From NCBI RefSeq assembly GCF_001592225.1, contig NZ_BCWN01000005.1, positions 62,001-126,000 of the forward strand: 64,000 bases of DNA, in the 5' to 3' direction. This DNA is from Castellaniella caeni NBRC 101664 (lineage in GTDB: Bacteria > Pseudomonadota > Gammaproteobacteria > Burkholderiales > Burkholderiaceae_B). The notes under the pieces were generated by a model, which was given only the letters and a program-made list of their open reading frames with translations, had not been told where the DNA came from and did not search any database. Shown here in pieces: positions 9,061 to 17,734 of the stretch; the stretch's first letter is position 1; every line of letters begins with the position of its first letter. A program made the translations under genes and the position numbers.

Positions 9061-9378
9061 GTGCAGCGTCCTGTGGAAATCGAATATGATCCTGCCAAAA
9101 ATATTCGGAACATCGCTGACCGCGGCTTGTCGTTCGAGCGTGTGCGAGACCTGGACTGGAATAAGACGCTGGTCATCCAGGATAGGTGCAAGGACTATGC
9201 GGAGCCGCGCTTCCAGGCGCTGGGGCCGATACAAGGGCGCCTGCATGTGGTGATTTTTACGGTCAGGGGCGTGGCATTGCGTGTCATCAGTTTGCGTAAA
9301 GCCAATGTGCGTGAGGTGGCTCAATATGAAAAAACCGGATCCCGAATTATCCGATGCCGACAACCCGGAATGGAGTGA
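9061..9378 (+). CDS. brnT: BrnT-family toxin (type II toxin-antitoxin)
   Basis: RelE-fold ribonuclease toxin of the BrnT family. The opening IEYDPAKNIRNIADRGLSFERV and the downstream YAEPRFQALGPIQGRLHVVIFTVRG and LRVISLRKANVREVAQYE blocks follow the family pattern. Length is 105 residues. The start is a GTG at 9061; no ATG gives the family N-terminus. It overlaps brnA by 53 bp, the usual toxin-first arrangement. The C-terminal tail past QYEKTG is a little longer than in typical BrnT. Confidence 0.88.
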   Translation: MQRPVEIEYDPAKNIRNIADRGLSFERVRDLDWNKTLVIQDRCKDYAEPRFQALGPIQGRLHVVIFTVRGVALRVISLRKANVREVAQYEKTGSRIIRCRQPGME

Positions 9379-9601
9379 TGCGGATTTCGCGCGGGCGCGG
9401 CCTGCCGCCGAAGTGCTGCCGGTCGCCTTGCACGAGAAATTGGGCATACGCCGTCGAGGCCCGCAAAAGGCGCCCGTCAAAAAGCTGATCACGATCCGCT
9501 TGTCGCCTGAGGTCGTTGACGGCTTTCGAGCGTCGGGGCCGGGTTGGCAAGCGCGGGTGGATGCCGTGCTGAAGACTTGGCTGAAGACGCATCGCGCCTA
9601 G
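9326..9601 (+). CDS. brnA: BrnA-family antitoxin
   Basis: Antitoxin partner of BrnT, 91 residues. The N-terminal acidic segment (MKKPDPELSDADNPEW) should wrap the toxin, and the C-terminal RLSPEVVDGFRASGPGWQARVDAVLKTWL is the ribbon-helix-helix DNA-binding part with the hallmark GWQARVDAVL. The ATG at 9326 lies inside brnT. Its TAG stop overlaps the stop of the convergent RAYT-like gene by three bases. Confidence 0.88.
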   Translation: MKKPDPELSDADNPEWSDADFARARPAAEVLPVALHEKLGIRRRGPQKAPVKKLITIRLSPEVVDGFRASGPGWQARVDAVLKTWLKTHRA

Positions 9602-10296
9602 GTCGTTTTCCTTGGCCGTCCCCGAGGTGCCGGGCTGACGCGCCGCGACGCCAGGCGCCCCAGGTGCGATAGAAAAATCTTTTCCCCCAGGGCCCACTGA
9701 CCGAGCAGGGCCGCTTCGATCTGCCGCCCTTGTGATTCGGGCAGGCCGTCGGTCAGGCGCTTGCGCCAGGCGGCCTGGCGCGCAAACGGCGTGTCGCCTT
9801 CGCGCCAGTAGTCGGGATGGTCGCGCAGCATGCCCGATGCCGCGTCGTGCCCGGACGGCGTCAGGCCCGTGTGTTCGTTGGCCGACGACCAGGGCCACTG
9901 GGTCGCCAGCGATACCTGGCCCGTAGCGACGGCCAGCGACTCGACCCAGATCATGGCGGGCAGCACCCAGCGGCCCGGTTCCAGCAGGGCATTGTGATAG
10001 CGGCCCGCGTACACCCGGGCGCGCAGCAGCCCTGAGCCCATGCGCCGCCCCAGGGCCTGCATCAGGCGGGGCAGGGCCTGGTCATCGCCGGGTGTGACCA
10101 GCAGGGTGATGCGGTCGGGCAAAACGGCCCAGGCGTGAACCGATACGGGCGCGCGCGCCGCTTCGGCCAGCCAGCCGGCGATCGTGTCCAGCGCTTCCGC
10201 GGGCGCGGGCGCGTCGGCGGGCGCCAGGGGCCGGGCAAGCCGGGCTTGCACCAGTTGTGGAACGCGGGGAGCATACAGGCGAGACAGACGGGCCAT
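9598..10296 (-). CDS. RAYT (REP-associated tyrosine transposase)-like protein, catalytic motifs lost
   Basis: The 232-residue protein follows the RAYT/IS200-like (Y1 transposase) layout: MARLSRLYAP opening, a core ending in MQALGRRM, WPWSSANEHTG, a GDTPFARQAAWRKRL segment and the Arg-rich tail PRGRPRK. The HUH position, normally NHVHLL, reads DRITLL (61-66), so both His are missing. The block that normally carries the catalytic Tyr (RYIELNPVRAG) reads IWVESLAVATG. The protein therefore looks like an intact, uninterrupted pseudoenzyme that may only bind DNA. It is convergent with brnA and shares an intergenic region with the fatty-acid operon promoter. Confidence 0.7.
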   Translation of the reverse strand: MARLSRLYAPRVPQLVQARLARPLAPADAPAPAEALDTIAGWLAEAARAPVSVHAWAVLPDRITLLVTPGDDQALPRLMQALGRRMGSGLLRARVYAGRYHNALLEPGRWVLPAMIWVESLAVATGQVSLATQWPWSSANEHTGLTPSGHDAASGMLRDHPDYWREGDTPFARQAAWRKRLTDGLPESQGRQIEAALLGQWALGEKIFLSHLGRLASRRVSPAPRGRPRKTT

Positions 10297-10362
10297 GGGG
10301 GTATCTTGCAGCCGCCTTGAGGCGGCACAGGCGTCAAGAACCTGAAATTATAGAGAACGAAT

Positions 10363-10388
10363 AAAATTCAAACGATCGTTTGAATTTT
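10363..10388. promoter_or_regulatory. 26-bp perfect palindrome, putative TetR-type (PsrA/FadP-like) operator
   Basis: The core TTCAAACGATCGTTTGAA is extended by AAAA/TTTT on the sides to a perfect 26-bp palindrome. It lies between the divergent RAYT-like gene and the beta-oxidation operon, about 150 bp upstream of the latter's start. The same 16-bp core occurs at 26819-26834. TetR-family regulators of fatty-acid degradation in proteobacteria bind CAAAC-N-GTTTG palindromes; the regulator itself is not in the window. Confidence 0.7.
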
Positions 10389-10539
10389 GGCTGCAAATCA
10401 GCGACAATCAGAAGATCGGCTTTCGGTAAGGGATCGGAGGATGCCCGGAACCAGAGGATGCCTGGAGTACCCGGCTTCCGGGGCCGACACAGCAAGCCCC
10501 CATCCGGGATCTGCCATCATTGTGAGAGGACACCATATC

Positions 10540-12963
10540 ATGCAAACCAGTCAGTCCGCCCCCCTGTTCATCCGCCGCGTGGCGGTGTGCGGCGCCGGGG
10601 TCATGGGCGCGCAGATTGCCGCCCATTGTGTCAACGCCGGCGTGCCGGTGGTACTGTTCGACTTGGCCAAAGACGACGGCAAGGGCGGCAAGAACGCCAT
10701 CGTGCAGCGCGCCATCGCGCAGCTGAAGAAACTGAACCCCGCGCCGCTGGGCGTGACCAAGCTGGCCGAACTCATCACCCCGGCCAACTACGACGAAGAC
10801 CTGCACCTGCTGGCCGATTGCGACGTGGTCATCGAAGCCATCGCCGAACGGCTGGACTGGAAGCGCGACCTCTATCACAAGCTGGCTCCGGCCCTGAACC
10901 CGCACGCCATTGTGGCCAGCAATACCTCGGGCCTGTCGATCACGTCCTTGTCCGAGGCCCTGCCCGAAACCCTGCGCCACCGCTTCTGCGGTGTGCACTT
11001 CTTCAACCCGCCGCGCTACATGCCGCTGGTGGAACTCATCCCCACCGCCGCCACCGAACCGGCCCTGCTCGATCACCTCGAAACCTTCCTGGTCTCGCAG
11101 CTGGGCAAGGGCGTCGTGCGCGCCAAAGACACCCCCAATTTCATCGGCAACCGCATCGGCGTGTTTGGCATTCTGTCGGTGTTCCACCATACGCAGGCTT
11201 TCGATCTGCCCTACGAACTGGTGGATGATCTCACCGGCACGCGCCTGGGCCGGGCCAAGTCGGGCACGTTTCGCACGGCCGACGTCGTGGGCCTGGACAC
11301 CCTGGCGCACGTCATCAACACCATGCAGGAACAGCTGCCGGGCGACCCCTTCCACGCGCACTTCACCATCCCGCCCGTGCTGGCGGCCCTGATCGAAAAA
11401 GGCGCCCTGGGGCAAAAGACCAAGGCCGGCTTCTTCAAGAAGGAAGGCAAGAAGATTCTGCGCCTCGACCCCAAGGCGGGCGAGTACGTGCCCTCCGGCG
11501 AGAAGGCCGACGATGAAGTCAAGGACATCCTCAAAGAGCGCGATCCCGCCGCCCGCCTGCAGGCCTTGCACGATTCCGACCACCCGCAAGCCCAGTTTGT
11601 CTGGGCGGTGCTGCGCGATACCTTCCACTACAGCGCGGTGCACCTGGGTGAGATCGCCGACAGCGCCCGTGAACTGGATCAGGCCATGAAGTGGGGCTTT
11701 GGCCACAGCTTCGGGCCGTTTGAAATCTGGCAGGCCGCCGGCTGGCAGCGGGTGGCGGGCTGGATCAACGAAGACATTGCCGCGGGCAAGACGCTGTCGT
11801 CCGCGCCGTTACCCGCCTGGGTCACCAGCGGCCCGGTGTGGGACAAACAGGCGGTGCACACGCCCGAAGGCTCGTTCAGCCCGGCGCAAAACGCCTATGT
11901 GCCGCGCAGTACGCTGGCCGTCTATCAGCGCCAGATCGGCGCGCCGCGCCTGGTGGGCGAAGGCCCGGCCATCCAGCCCAAGGTCGTGTTCGAGAACGAC
12001 GCCGTGCTGTGCTGGACGCTGCCCGCGCCGCACCCGCAGGATGTGCTCATCACGTCTTTCAAGACCAAGATGCACACACTCAGCCCGGACGTGGTGCGCG
12101 GTGTCTTGCACGCCGTCGATCTGGCCGAACAAGGTTACAAGGCCATGGTCATCGGCCAGCTCGAAGACCCGTTCTCGGCCGGGGCCGACCTCAAGGCCAT
12201 GCTGCCCGCCTTCATGACGGGTGGCGTCAAGGCCGTCGAGCCCATCCAGAAAGAAATGCAGGACATGGTGCTGCGCCTGCGCTATGCCCAGGTGCCGGTG
12301 GTGGCCGCCGTGGCGGGCCTTGCGCTGGGCGGTGGCTGCGAGCTGTCGGTGCATTGCGCCCGTCGCGTCGCCCATCTCGAAACCTACATCGGCCTGGTCG
12401 AAGTAGGCATCGGCCTGGTGCCGGGTGCGGGCGGCATGACCTACAGCGCGCGCCGCGCCGCGGAAATCCAGGCGCAGTCGGCGCCGGACGCTCCGCTGCT
12501 GGCCTACGTGAAGAATTTCGTGCTGTCCGTGGCCACGGCCCGCGTGTCCAAGTCGGCGCTCGAAGCGCGTGAAATCGGCTACCTGCGCGATTCCGACCCC
12601 ATCGTCATGAACCGTCACGAACTGCTGTACGTGGCCGTGCGCGAGGCCGCCAACCTGGCCGAGCAGGGCTACCGTCCACCGCTGGCGGCGCGTTTCCCGG
12701 TGGCCGGGCGCGACGCCATCGCCACCCTGCGCGCGCAGCTGGTGAACATGCTCGTGGGCGGCTACATCAGCGAGTACGACTTCCACATCGGCCTGGAAGT
12801 GGCCACGGCCATCTGCGGCGGGGACGTCGATCCCAACAGTCTGGTGGATGAAGCCTGGATGCTCAAGCTCGAGCGCCAGGCCTTCCTGAGCCTGCTCGCC
12901 AATCCCAAGACTCAAGAGCGTATTGCCGGGCTGCTGCAAACCGGCAAGCCCGTGCGCAATTAA
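10540..12963 (+). CDS. 3-hydroxyacyl-CoA dehydrogenase / enoyl-CoA hydratase (FadN/FadB-like)
   Basis: Bifunctional beta-oxidation enzyme of 807 residues in which the NAD-binding dehydrogenase comes first (GAGVMG at 18-23, VVIEAIAERLDWKRDL, ASNTSGLSI, HFFNPPRYMPLVE, IGNRIG) and the crotonase domain last (ALGGGCELSVHCARRVA, EVGIGLVPGAGG). This order matches FadN of Bacillus and the reverse of E. coli FadB. The ATG at 10540 is preceded by GAGAGGA; an upstream in-frame extension lacks homology. It lies 11 bp ahead of the thiolase gene and forms one operon with it behind the 26-bp palindrome. Confidence 0.92.
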   Translation: MQTSQSAPLFIRRVAVCGAGVMGAQIAAHCVNAGVPVVLFDLAKDDGKGGKNAIVQRAIAQLKKLNPAPLGVTKLAELITPANYDEDLHLLADCDVVIEAIAERLDWKRDLYHKLAPALNPHAIVASNTSGLSITSLSEALPETLRHRFCGVHFFNPPRYMPLVELIPTAATEPALLDHLETFLVSQLGKGVVRAKDTPNFIGNRIGVFGILSVFHHTQAFDLPYELVDDLTGTRLGRAKSGTFRTADVVGLDTLAHVINTMQEQLPGDPFHAHFTIPPVLAALIEKGALGQKTKAGFFKKEGKKILRLDPKAGEYVPSGEKADDEVKDILKERDPAARLQALHDSDHPQAQFVWAVLRDTFHYSAVHLGEIADSARELDQAMKWGFGHSFGPFEIWQAAGWQRVAGWINEDIAAGKTLSSAPLPAWVTSGPVWDKQAVHTPEGSFSPAQNAYVPRSTLAVYQRQIGAPRLVGEGPAIQPKVVFENDAVLCWTLPAPHPQDVLITSFKTKMHTLSPDVVRGVLHAVDLAEQGYKAMVIGQLEDPFSAGADLKAMLPAFMTGGVKAVEPIQKEMQDMVLRLRYAQVPVVAAVAGLALGGGCELSVHCARRVAHLETYIGLVEVGIGLVPGAGGMTYSARRAAEIQAQSAPDAPLLAYVKNFVLSVATARVSKSALEAREIGYLRDSDPIVMNRHELLYVAVREAANLAEQGYRPPLAARFPVAGRDAIATLRAQLVNMLVGGYISEYDFHIGLEVATAICGGDVDPNSLVDEAWMLKLERQAFLSLLANPKTQERIAGLLQTGKPVRN

Positions 12964-12974
12964 GGAGACATTCG

Positions 12975-14171
12975 ATGACTGCTCTGCAACAAGCTTATAT
13001 CGTCGCGGCGACCCGCACGCCCATTGGCAAGGCCCCGCGCGGCATGTATTCCCACACCCGGCCCGACGACCTGCTGGCCAAGGCCATTCGTGGCGTGCTG
13101 GCCCAGGCGCCCACGCTCGACCCGGCGGCCATTGAAGACGCCATCGTCGGTTGCGCCATCCCCGAAGGCCCGCAGGGGCTGAACGTGGCACGCATCGGCG
13201 CGCTGCTGGCGGGGTTGCCGCAGTCCGTGGCCGGGGTCACGGTCAATCGCTTCTGCGCCTCGGGCCTTACTGCCGTGGCCATGGCCGCCGACCGCATTCG
13301 CGTGGGCGAGGCCGACGTCATGCTGGCCTGCGGCACCGAGTCCATGAGCCTGGTGCCCACCATGGGCATCAACACCTCGTTCAGCCCCGACGTGTACCTG
13401 AACGACGAAAACATCGGCATTGCCTACGGCATGGGGTCTACCGCCGAACAGGTGGCCAATCGCTGGGATATCTCCCGCGAAGACCAGGACGCCTTTGCCC
13501 TGCGCTCGCACCAGCGTGCGCTGGCCGCCCAGAAGTCGGGCGAATTCACCGACGAGATGCTGCCGGTGGAGATCGTGCGCCGCGTGCCTGACCTCGCCAC
13601 GGGCGAAGTGCGCGAAACCCGTCATACCGTCGCCCTGGACGAAGGCCCGCGCGCCGATACCAGCCTGGAAGTGCTGTCGCGTCTGCGCCCCGTGTTCGCC
13701 GCCAAGGGCAGTGTGACGGCGGGCAACAGCTCGCAGACTTCGGACGGGGCGGGCGCCCTGCTGGTGGTGTCCGAGCGCGCCCTGAAAGCGCACAACCTCA
13801 CGCCGCTGGCGCGCTTTGTGTCCTTTGCCGTGCGCGGCGTGCCGCCCGACATCATGGGGATCGGCCCGAAAGAGGCGATTCCGGCCGTGCTGAAGAAGGC
13901 GGGCCTGACGCTTGATCAGATGGGCTGGATCGAGCTGAACGAAGCCTTTGCCGCGCAGTCGCTGGCCGTCATCCGCGACCTGGGGCTGAACGAAGAGGTG
14001 GTCAACCCCATGGGCGGCGCCATTGCCCTGGGCCACCCCCTGGGGGCCACGGGCGCCATCCGCTCGGCCACCACTATCCACGCCATGCGCCGCCACAATC
14101 TGCAGTACGGCATGGTGACCATGTGCGTGGGCACCGGCATGGGGGCCGCGGGCATTTACGAGCGCTGCTGA
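12975..14171 (+). CDS. acetyl-CoA C-acyltransferase (FadA-type thiolase)
   Basis: Thiolytic last step of beta-oxidation, 398 residues. The acyl-accepting Cys94 is in NRFCASGLTAVAMA; the downstream LNEAFAAQ, GGAIALGHPLGATGA (catalytic His) and CVGTGMGAAG (catalytic Cys) motifs are intact. An AAGGAG ribosome site precedes the ATG. The partner dehydrogenase/hydratase lies directly upstream, so the pair probably forms a fatty-acid oxidation complex. Confidence 0.95.
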   Translation: MTALQQAYIVAATRTPIGKAPRGMYSHTRPDDLLAKAIRGVLAQAPTLDPAAIEDAIVGCAIPEGPQGLNVARIGALLAGLPQSVAGVTVNRFCASGLTAVAMAADRIRVGEADVMLACGTESMSLVPTMGINTSFSPDVYLNDENIGIAYGMGSTAEQVANRWDISREDQDAFALRSHQRALAAQKSGEFTDEMLPVEIVRRVPDLATGEVRETRHTVALDEGPRADTSLEVLSRLRPVFAAKGSVTAGNSSQTSDGAGALLVVSERALKAHNLTPLARFVSFAVRGVPPDIMGIGPKEAIPAVLKKAGLTLDQMGWIELNEAFAAQSLAVIRDLGLNEEVVNPMGGAIALGHPLGATGAIRSATTIHAMRRHNLQYGMVTMCVGTGMGAAGIYERC

Positions 14172-14181
14172 TACGCGGCGT

Positions 14182-14207
14182 ATCCGGCCAGGGTCATCTG
14201 GCCGGAT
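14182..14207 (+). terminator. hairpin after the thiolase gene
   Basis: ATCCGGCCA (14182-14190) and TGGCCGGAT (14199-14207) form a 9-bp stem 10 bp after the stop codon, followed by GCTTCTTCG. The T-run is poor, but a second hairpin follows. Confidence 0.5.
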
Positions 14208-14232
14208 GCTTCTTCGCCTGATGACTGATTGA

Positions 14233-14258
14233 AATACGGCACCTTCGGGTGCCGTATT
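14233..14258 (+). terminator. second hairpin terminator between thiolase and pgi
   Basis: AATACGGCACC (14233-14243), loop TTCG, GGTGCCGTATT (14248-14258): an 11-bp perfect stem with a stabilising tetraloop. Together with the preceding hairpin it would separate the fatty-acid operon from pgi. Confidence 0.6.
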
Positions 14259-14314
14259 GCGTATCACAGTGGCGCCGCAGAAAATGGCGGCTCGCTTCCT
14301 CTTATACTTTCGCC

Positions 14315-15955
14315 ATGTCCAATGCTCCTTCTCGTTTCCTGGTCACCGCGCGCGCGCCGCTGACTGAACTGCCTGCGTGGAAGCGCTTCGTGGTGGCGGC
14401 GCAAACCTGTGCGGCGCGCGCCGATGAGCTCGACCTCATCGAGGCGCCAGGGCTGGTGCTGGATGCCAGCGGCCAGCGACATGCGCCCGAGTTGCTCGCT
14501 GCCGGAGAGGCCCTGCTCGAAGCCCGGGGGTTTGCCGAGCAGCGCCAGCGCCTGCTGGCGGGCGACGAGGTCAACGTGACCGAGCATCGTGCCGCCTGGC
14601 ATACGATTCTGCGCGCGCCCACGGCCCCGACTGACGTCCAGGCCGAACGCGAGCGCATGGATGCCTGGGTGCGCCGCGCCGACGCCGAGCGCCGCTGGCG
14701 CCACATCGTCCACGTCGGCATCGGTGGTTCCGATTGGGGTGTGCGGCTGGCCGTGTCCGCCTTTGGGTATGCGGGCACCTGGCGTGACGTGCGTTTCGTG
14801 GCCAACATCGATGGCCATGCCATCGAGGGCGGGCTCGCCGGGCTTGATCCGCGCGACACTCTCGTCGTGCTGGTCTCCAAGTCGTTCACCACGTCCGAAA
14901 CCCTGGAAAACGGCGCCCGGGCACGCGAATGGCTGGTCGCGGCAGGGCTCGATCCCGCCGACCACCTGGTGGCCGTCACGGCGCGCCCTGAACGCGCGCG
15001 TGCCTGGGGCATTCCAGAGGCGCAGATCTTCCGTCTCTGGGACTGGGTGGGTGGACGTTTTTCCATCTGGTCGGCGGTCAGCCTCACCACGGCGCTGTCG
15101 GTGGGGTCGGACGTGCTGGCGGGGCTGCGCATGGGGGCGGCGGCCATGGATGCGCACTTTGCCCAGGCACCCCTGCTGGCCAACGCGCCCGTGCGCATGG
15201 CGCTGGCGGGCATCGTCAACCGCAGCATTCTGGGCCATGGCTCCCTGAACATTGCGCCCTACGATTCGCGCCTGGCCAATCTGGTGCCGTATGTGCAGCA
15301 GCTGGACATGGAATCCCTGGGCAAGTCAGTCGATCTGGCCGGGCGGCCCGTGGGCGTGCCCACCGGCCCCGCCGTCTGGGGCATGCCGGGCACGGATGCG
15401 CAACACACGTTTTTTCAGTGGATGCACCAAGGCAGCGATGGCGCGCCGGTGGATTTCATCCTCTGCAGCCAGGCGGATCATCACTGGGCTTCGCACCACC
15501 GGCAGCTGCTGGCCAATTGCCTGGCCCAGCGCGAGGCGCTGATGCGCGGCAAGACGCTGGCGCAGGCGCGCGCCGAATGCCTGGCCGAGGGCCTGACGCC
15601 CGAGCAGGCCGACTGGCTGGCGCCGCACCGCGTGCATCCGGGGGGGCGCCCCAATCATTTGATCGTACTGCCCCGCTTGTCACCGTATTCGCTGGGGGCC
15701 TTGCTGGCGCTCTATGAGCACCGGGTCTTCACCCAGGGTGTCATCTGGGGCATCGACCCCTTCGATCAGTGGGGGGTGGAATACGGCAAGGTGCTGGCGC
15801 GCGGCATCGCGCAGGCGCTGCAGCCGGTGGCCAGCGAAGCCCGTTGGGACAGCGCGCTGGATACGGTGGCGCAGACTGCCGCCACGCGTCCTGCCGATCG
15901 TCCGAGTGACCACGACGCCTCTACCTGTCACTGGATCGCGCAGCTGCGCGGTTGA
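14315..15955 (+). CDS. pgi: glucose-6-phosphate isomerase
   Basis: Interconverts glucose-6-phosphate and fructose-6-phosphate. At 546 residues it matches long-form proteobacterial Pgi. Family blocks are VGIGGSDWG, LVSKSFTTSETLEN, VGGRFSIWSAVSL, GTDAQHTFFQWMHQGS, the His-containing SHHRQLLANCLAQ, GGRPNHLIV and the C-terminal QWGVEYGKVLA with the conserved Lys. The segment normally written WGEPGT, whose Glu is the proton-transfer base in the rabbit and E. coli enzymes, reads WGMPGT here. The ATG at 14315 gives the family start. It is flanked by terminators on both sides, so it is probably monocistronic. Confidence 0.93.
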   Translation: MSNAPSRFLVTARAPLTELPAWKRFVVAAQTCAARADELDLIEAPGLVLDASGQRHAPELLAAGEALLEARGFAEQRQRLLAGDEVNVTEHRAAWHTILRAPTAPTDVQAERERMDAWVRRADAERRWRHIVHVGIGGSDWGVRLAVSAFGYAGTWRDVRFVANIDGHAIEGGLAGLDPRDTLVVLVSKSFTTSETLENGARAREWLVAAGLDPADHLVAVTARPERARAWGIPEAQIFRLWDWVGGRFSIWSAVSLTTALSVGSDVLAGLRMGAAAMDAHFAQAPLLANAPVRMALAGIVNRSILGHGSLNIAPYDSRLANLVPYVQQLDMESLGKSVDLAGRPVGVPTGPAVWGMPGTDAQHTFFQWMHQGSDGAPVDFILCSQADHHWASHHRQLLANCLAQREALMRGKTLAQARAECLAEGLTPEQADWLAPHRVHPGGRPNHLIVLPRLSPYSLGALLALYEHRVFTQGVIWGIDPFDQWGVEYGKVLARGIAQALQPVASEARWDSALDTVAQTAATRPADRPSDHDASTCHWIAQLRG

Positions 15956-16022
15956 TGAATCAGCTGGATGTGGCGGTGGCGCGATCCGGTAAAGCGCGGG
16001 CTTGAAGTCATCCTGAAATGAA

Positions 16023-16053
16023 AAAGCCATCGTCTGGGCGTGACGATGGCTTT
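16023..16053. terminator. bidirectional terminator between pgi and the AGCS symporter
   Basis: AAAGCCATCGT (16023-16033) and ACGATGGCTTT (16043-16053) form an 11-bp stem. The minus-strand reading is followed by GGCTTTTTCATTT, a good U-tract for the symporter transcript; the plus-strand side ends in CTTT for pgi. Confidence 0.8.
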
Positions 16054-16091
16054 GCGCGCCCCTCGCCGATGCGGCGAGGGATTGGGGTGGC

Positions 16092-17468
16092 TTACTTGCC
16101 TTGCAGGCTCAGTTCACCGGCCTCGGCGCGGTTCTTGAAGTAGTCGCGTGTCAGCTTGACGATGACCGGGCTGAGCAGGATCAGGGACACCAGGTTGGGC
16201 AGGGCCATCAGGCCGTTGAGGGTGTCGGCCATGAGCCAGGCGAAGTCCAGTTGCGTGATGGCGCCAAAGGGGATGGCAATCACCCAGATGACGCGGTAGG
16301 GCACGGTGGACTTCGTGCCCAGCAGGAACTCCCAGCACTTCTCGCCGTAGTAGCTCCAGCCCAGGATGGTGGTGAAGGCGAAGATCACGAGCGCGATGGT
16401 GAGGATGATGCCGCCCATGCCGGGCATGGATACCTCAAAGGCCATGGCCGAGAGTTCGGCGCCGCTCTTGCCGCTGCTCCAGACCCCCGAGCAGACGATC
16501 GCCAGCCCGGTGATGCTGCAGATGATGAGGGTGTCGATGAACGTGCCCATCATGCCGATCAGGCCCGACTCAACCGCGTTGCTGGTCGTGCCGGCGGCCT
16601 GGGCGATCCCGGCCGAACCCAGGCCCGCCTCGTTCGAGAAGATGCCGCGGGCGACACCGAAGCGGATGGCGGCCATGACGGCGGCGCCGGCAAAGCCACC
16701 CGTGGCGGCGATGGGCGAGAAAGCGTGGGTGAAGATGAGGTCGAGCGCTTCGGGGATGCGATCGACGTTGACGGCCAGCACGACCAGGCCGGCCAGCACG
16801 TAGGCCACGCACATGAAGGGCACCAGCGAGGCGGCCACGACGCCGATGCGCTTGATGCCGCCGAGGATCACCAGGCCGATCAGGATCATGGTGACCACGC
16901 CAGTCACCCAGCCGGGCACGTGGAAGGTGGCTTCCAGCGCCTGGGCCATGCTGTTGACCTGCACCATGTTGCCGATGCCAAAGCCGGCCAGGCCGCCGAA
17001 GATGGCGAAGGCGAAGCCCAGCCACAGCCACTTGCGGCCCAGGCCGTTCTTGATGGCGTACATGGGGCCGCCGGCGTGTTCGCCGCGCTTGTCTTTTTCG
17101 CGGAAATGAACGGCAACGACCACTTCGCAGTATTTGGTGGCCATGCCGACCAGCGCCGTGCACCACATCCAGAACAGGGCGCCCGGGCCGCCGACGGCGA
17201 TGGCGGTGGCGACCCCGGCAATATTGCCGGTGCCGACGGTGGCGGCCAGGCAGGTCATCAGGGCTTCAAAGGGGCTGATTTCCCCGGTGGCGGCGTCGCC
17301 GCGGTGGCGCCCGCGCCAGATCATGGCAAAGCCGGTGCCGATGCGGCGCAGCGGCATGAACCGCAGCAGCAGCATCAGGAAAAATCCTGTGCCCAGAATC
17401 AGCACCAGCATGGGTGGGCCCCAGACCAGGCCGTTGACGTCGTTGACGAGTGTGGTGAGGAATTCCAA
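16092..17468 (-). CDS. alanine/glycine:cation symporter (AGCS family)
   Basis: Sodium-coupled small-amino-acid importer of the inner membrane, 458 residues with about ten or eleven hydrophobic segments. Signature blocks are VWGPPMLVLILGTGFF near the N-terminus, TVGTGNIAGVATAIAVGGPGA, the EHAGGPMYAI loop and RGIFSNEAGLGSAGIA. The start is a TTG at 17468 with GGGAG about 8 bp upstream; this puts VWGPPM at the family-typical position and no ATG fits. Upstream lies an inverted repeat TTTCAGCTGAAA (17520-17531) that may be an operator. Transported substrate is inferred from the family. Confidence 0.9.
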   Translation of the reverse strand: MEFLTTLVNDVNGLVWGPPMLVLILGTGFFLMLLLRFMPLRRIGTGFAMIWRGRHRGDAATGEISPFEALMTCLAATVGTGNIAGVATAIAVGGPGALFWMWCTALVGMATKYCEVVVAVHFREKDKRGEHAGGPMYAIKNGLGRKWLWLGFAFAIFGGLAGFGIGNMVQVNSMAQALEATFHVPGWVTGVVTMILIGLVILGGIKRIGVVAASLVPFMCVAYVLAGLVVLAVNVDRIPEALDLIFTHAFSPIAATGGFAGAAVMAAIRFGVARGIFSNEAGLGSAGIAQAAGTTSNAVESGLIGMMGTFIDTLIICSITGLAIVCSGVWSSGKSGAELSAMAFEVSMPGMGGIILTIALVIFAFTTILGWSYYGEKCWEFLLGTKSTVPYRVIWVIAIPFGAITQLDFAWLMADTLNGLMALPNLVSLILLSPVIVKLTRDYFKNRAEAGELSLQGK

Positions 17469-17734
17469 AGGGTGTCTCCCGCTTCCTGATATAAATTGGC
17501 CGCCATGCTACCACCATGGTTTCAGCTGAAATCCCTGAAATTTGGAAGAAACCAGCAATAATTTCCAAAAAACACACGATCAGACCGTAAGCAAGGGTAA
17601 TCCCTAGCGTAATTTTGCGACTACCGCGCGGCGTGCGGCCTTCGTATCCTGCTGCCTGACAGACGAATTCATAACCGGACGCGTCGACCGCCCTGTTGTC
17701 CAGGGCGTGTCGCGTCAACCACAGGAGAACCGAG

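Noticed and set aside
9732-10035. Plus-strand frames opposite the RAYT-like gene
   Set aside because: Arg/Pro-rich antisense frames without homology; the minus-strand protein aligns throughout with the RAYT pattern.
10408-11706. 432-codon frame antisense to the fadN-like gene
   Set aside because: High-GC antisense shadow with Gly/Val/His-rich composition and no domain; the plus-strand gene is unequivocal.
17469-17734. Glycine riboswitch upstream of the AGCS symporter
   Set aside because: The conserved tandem aptamer cores are not present in the leader on the minus strand.
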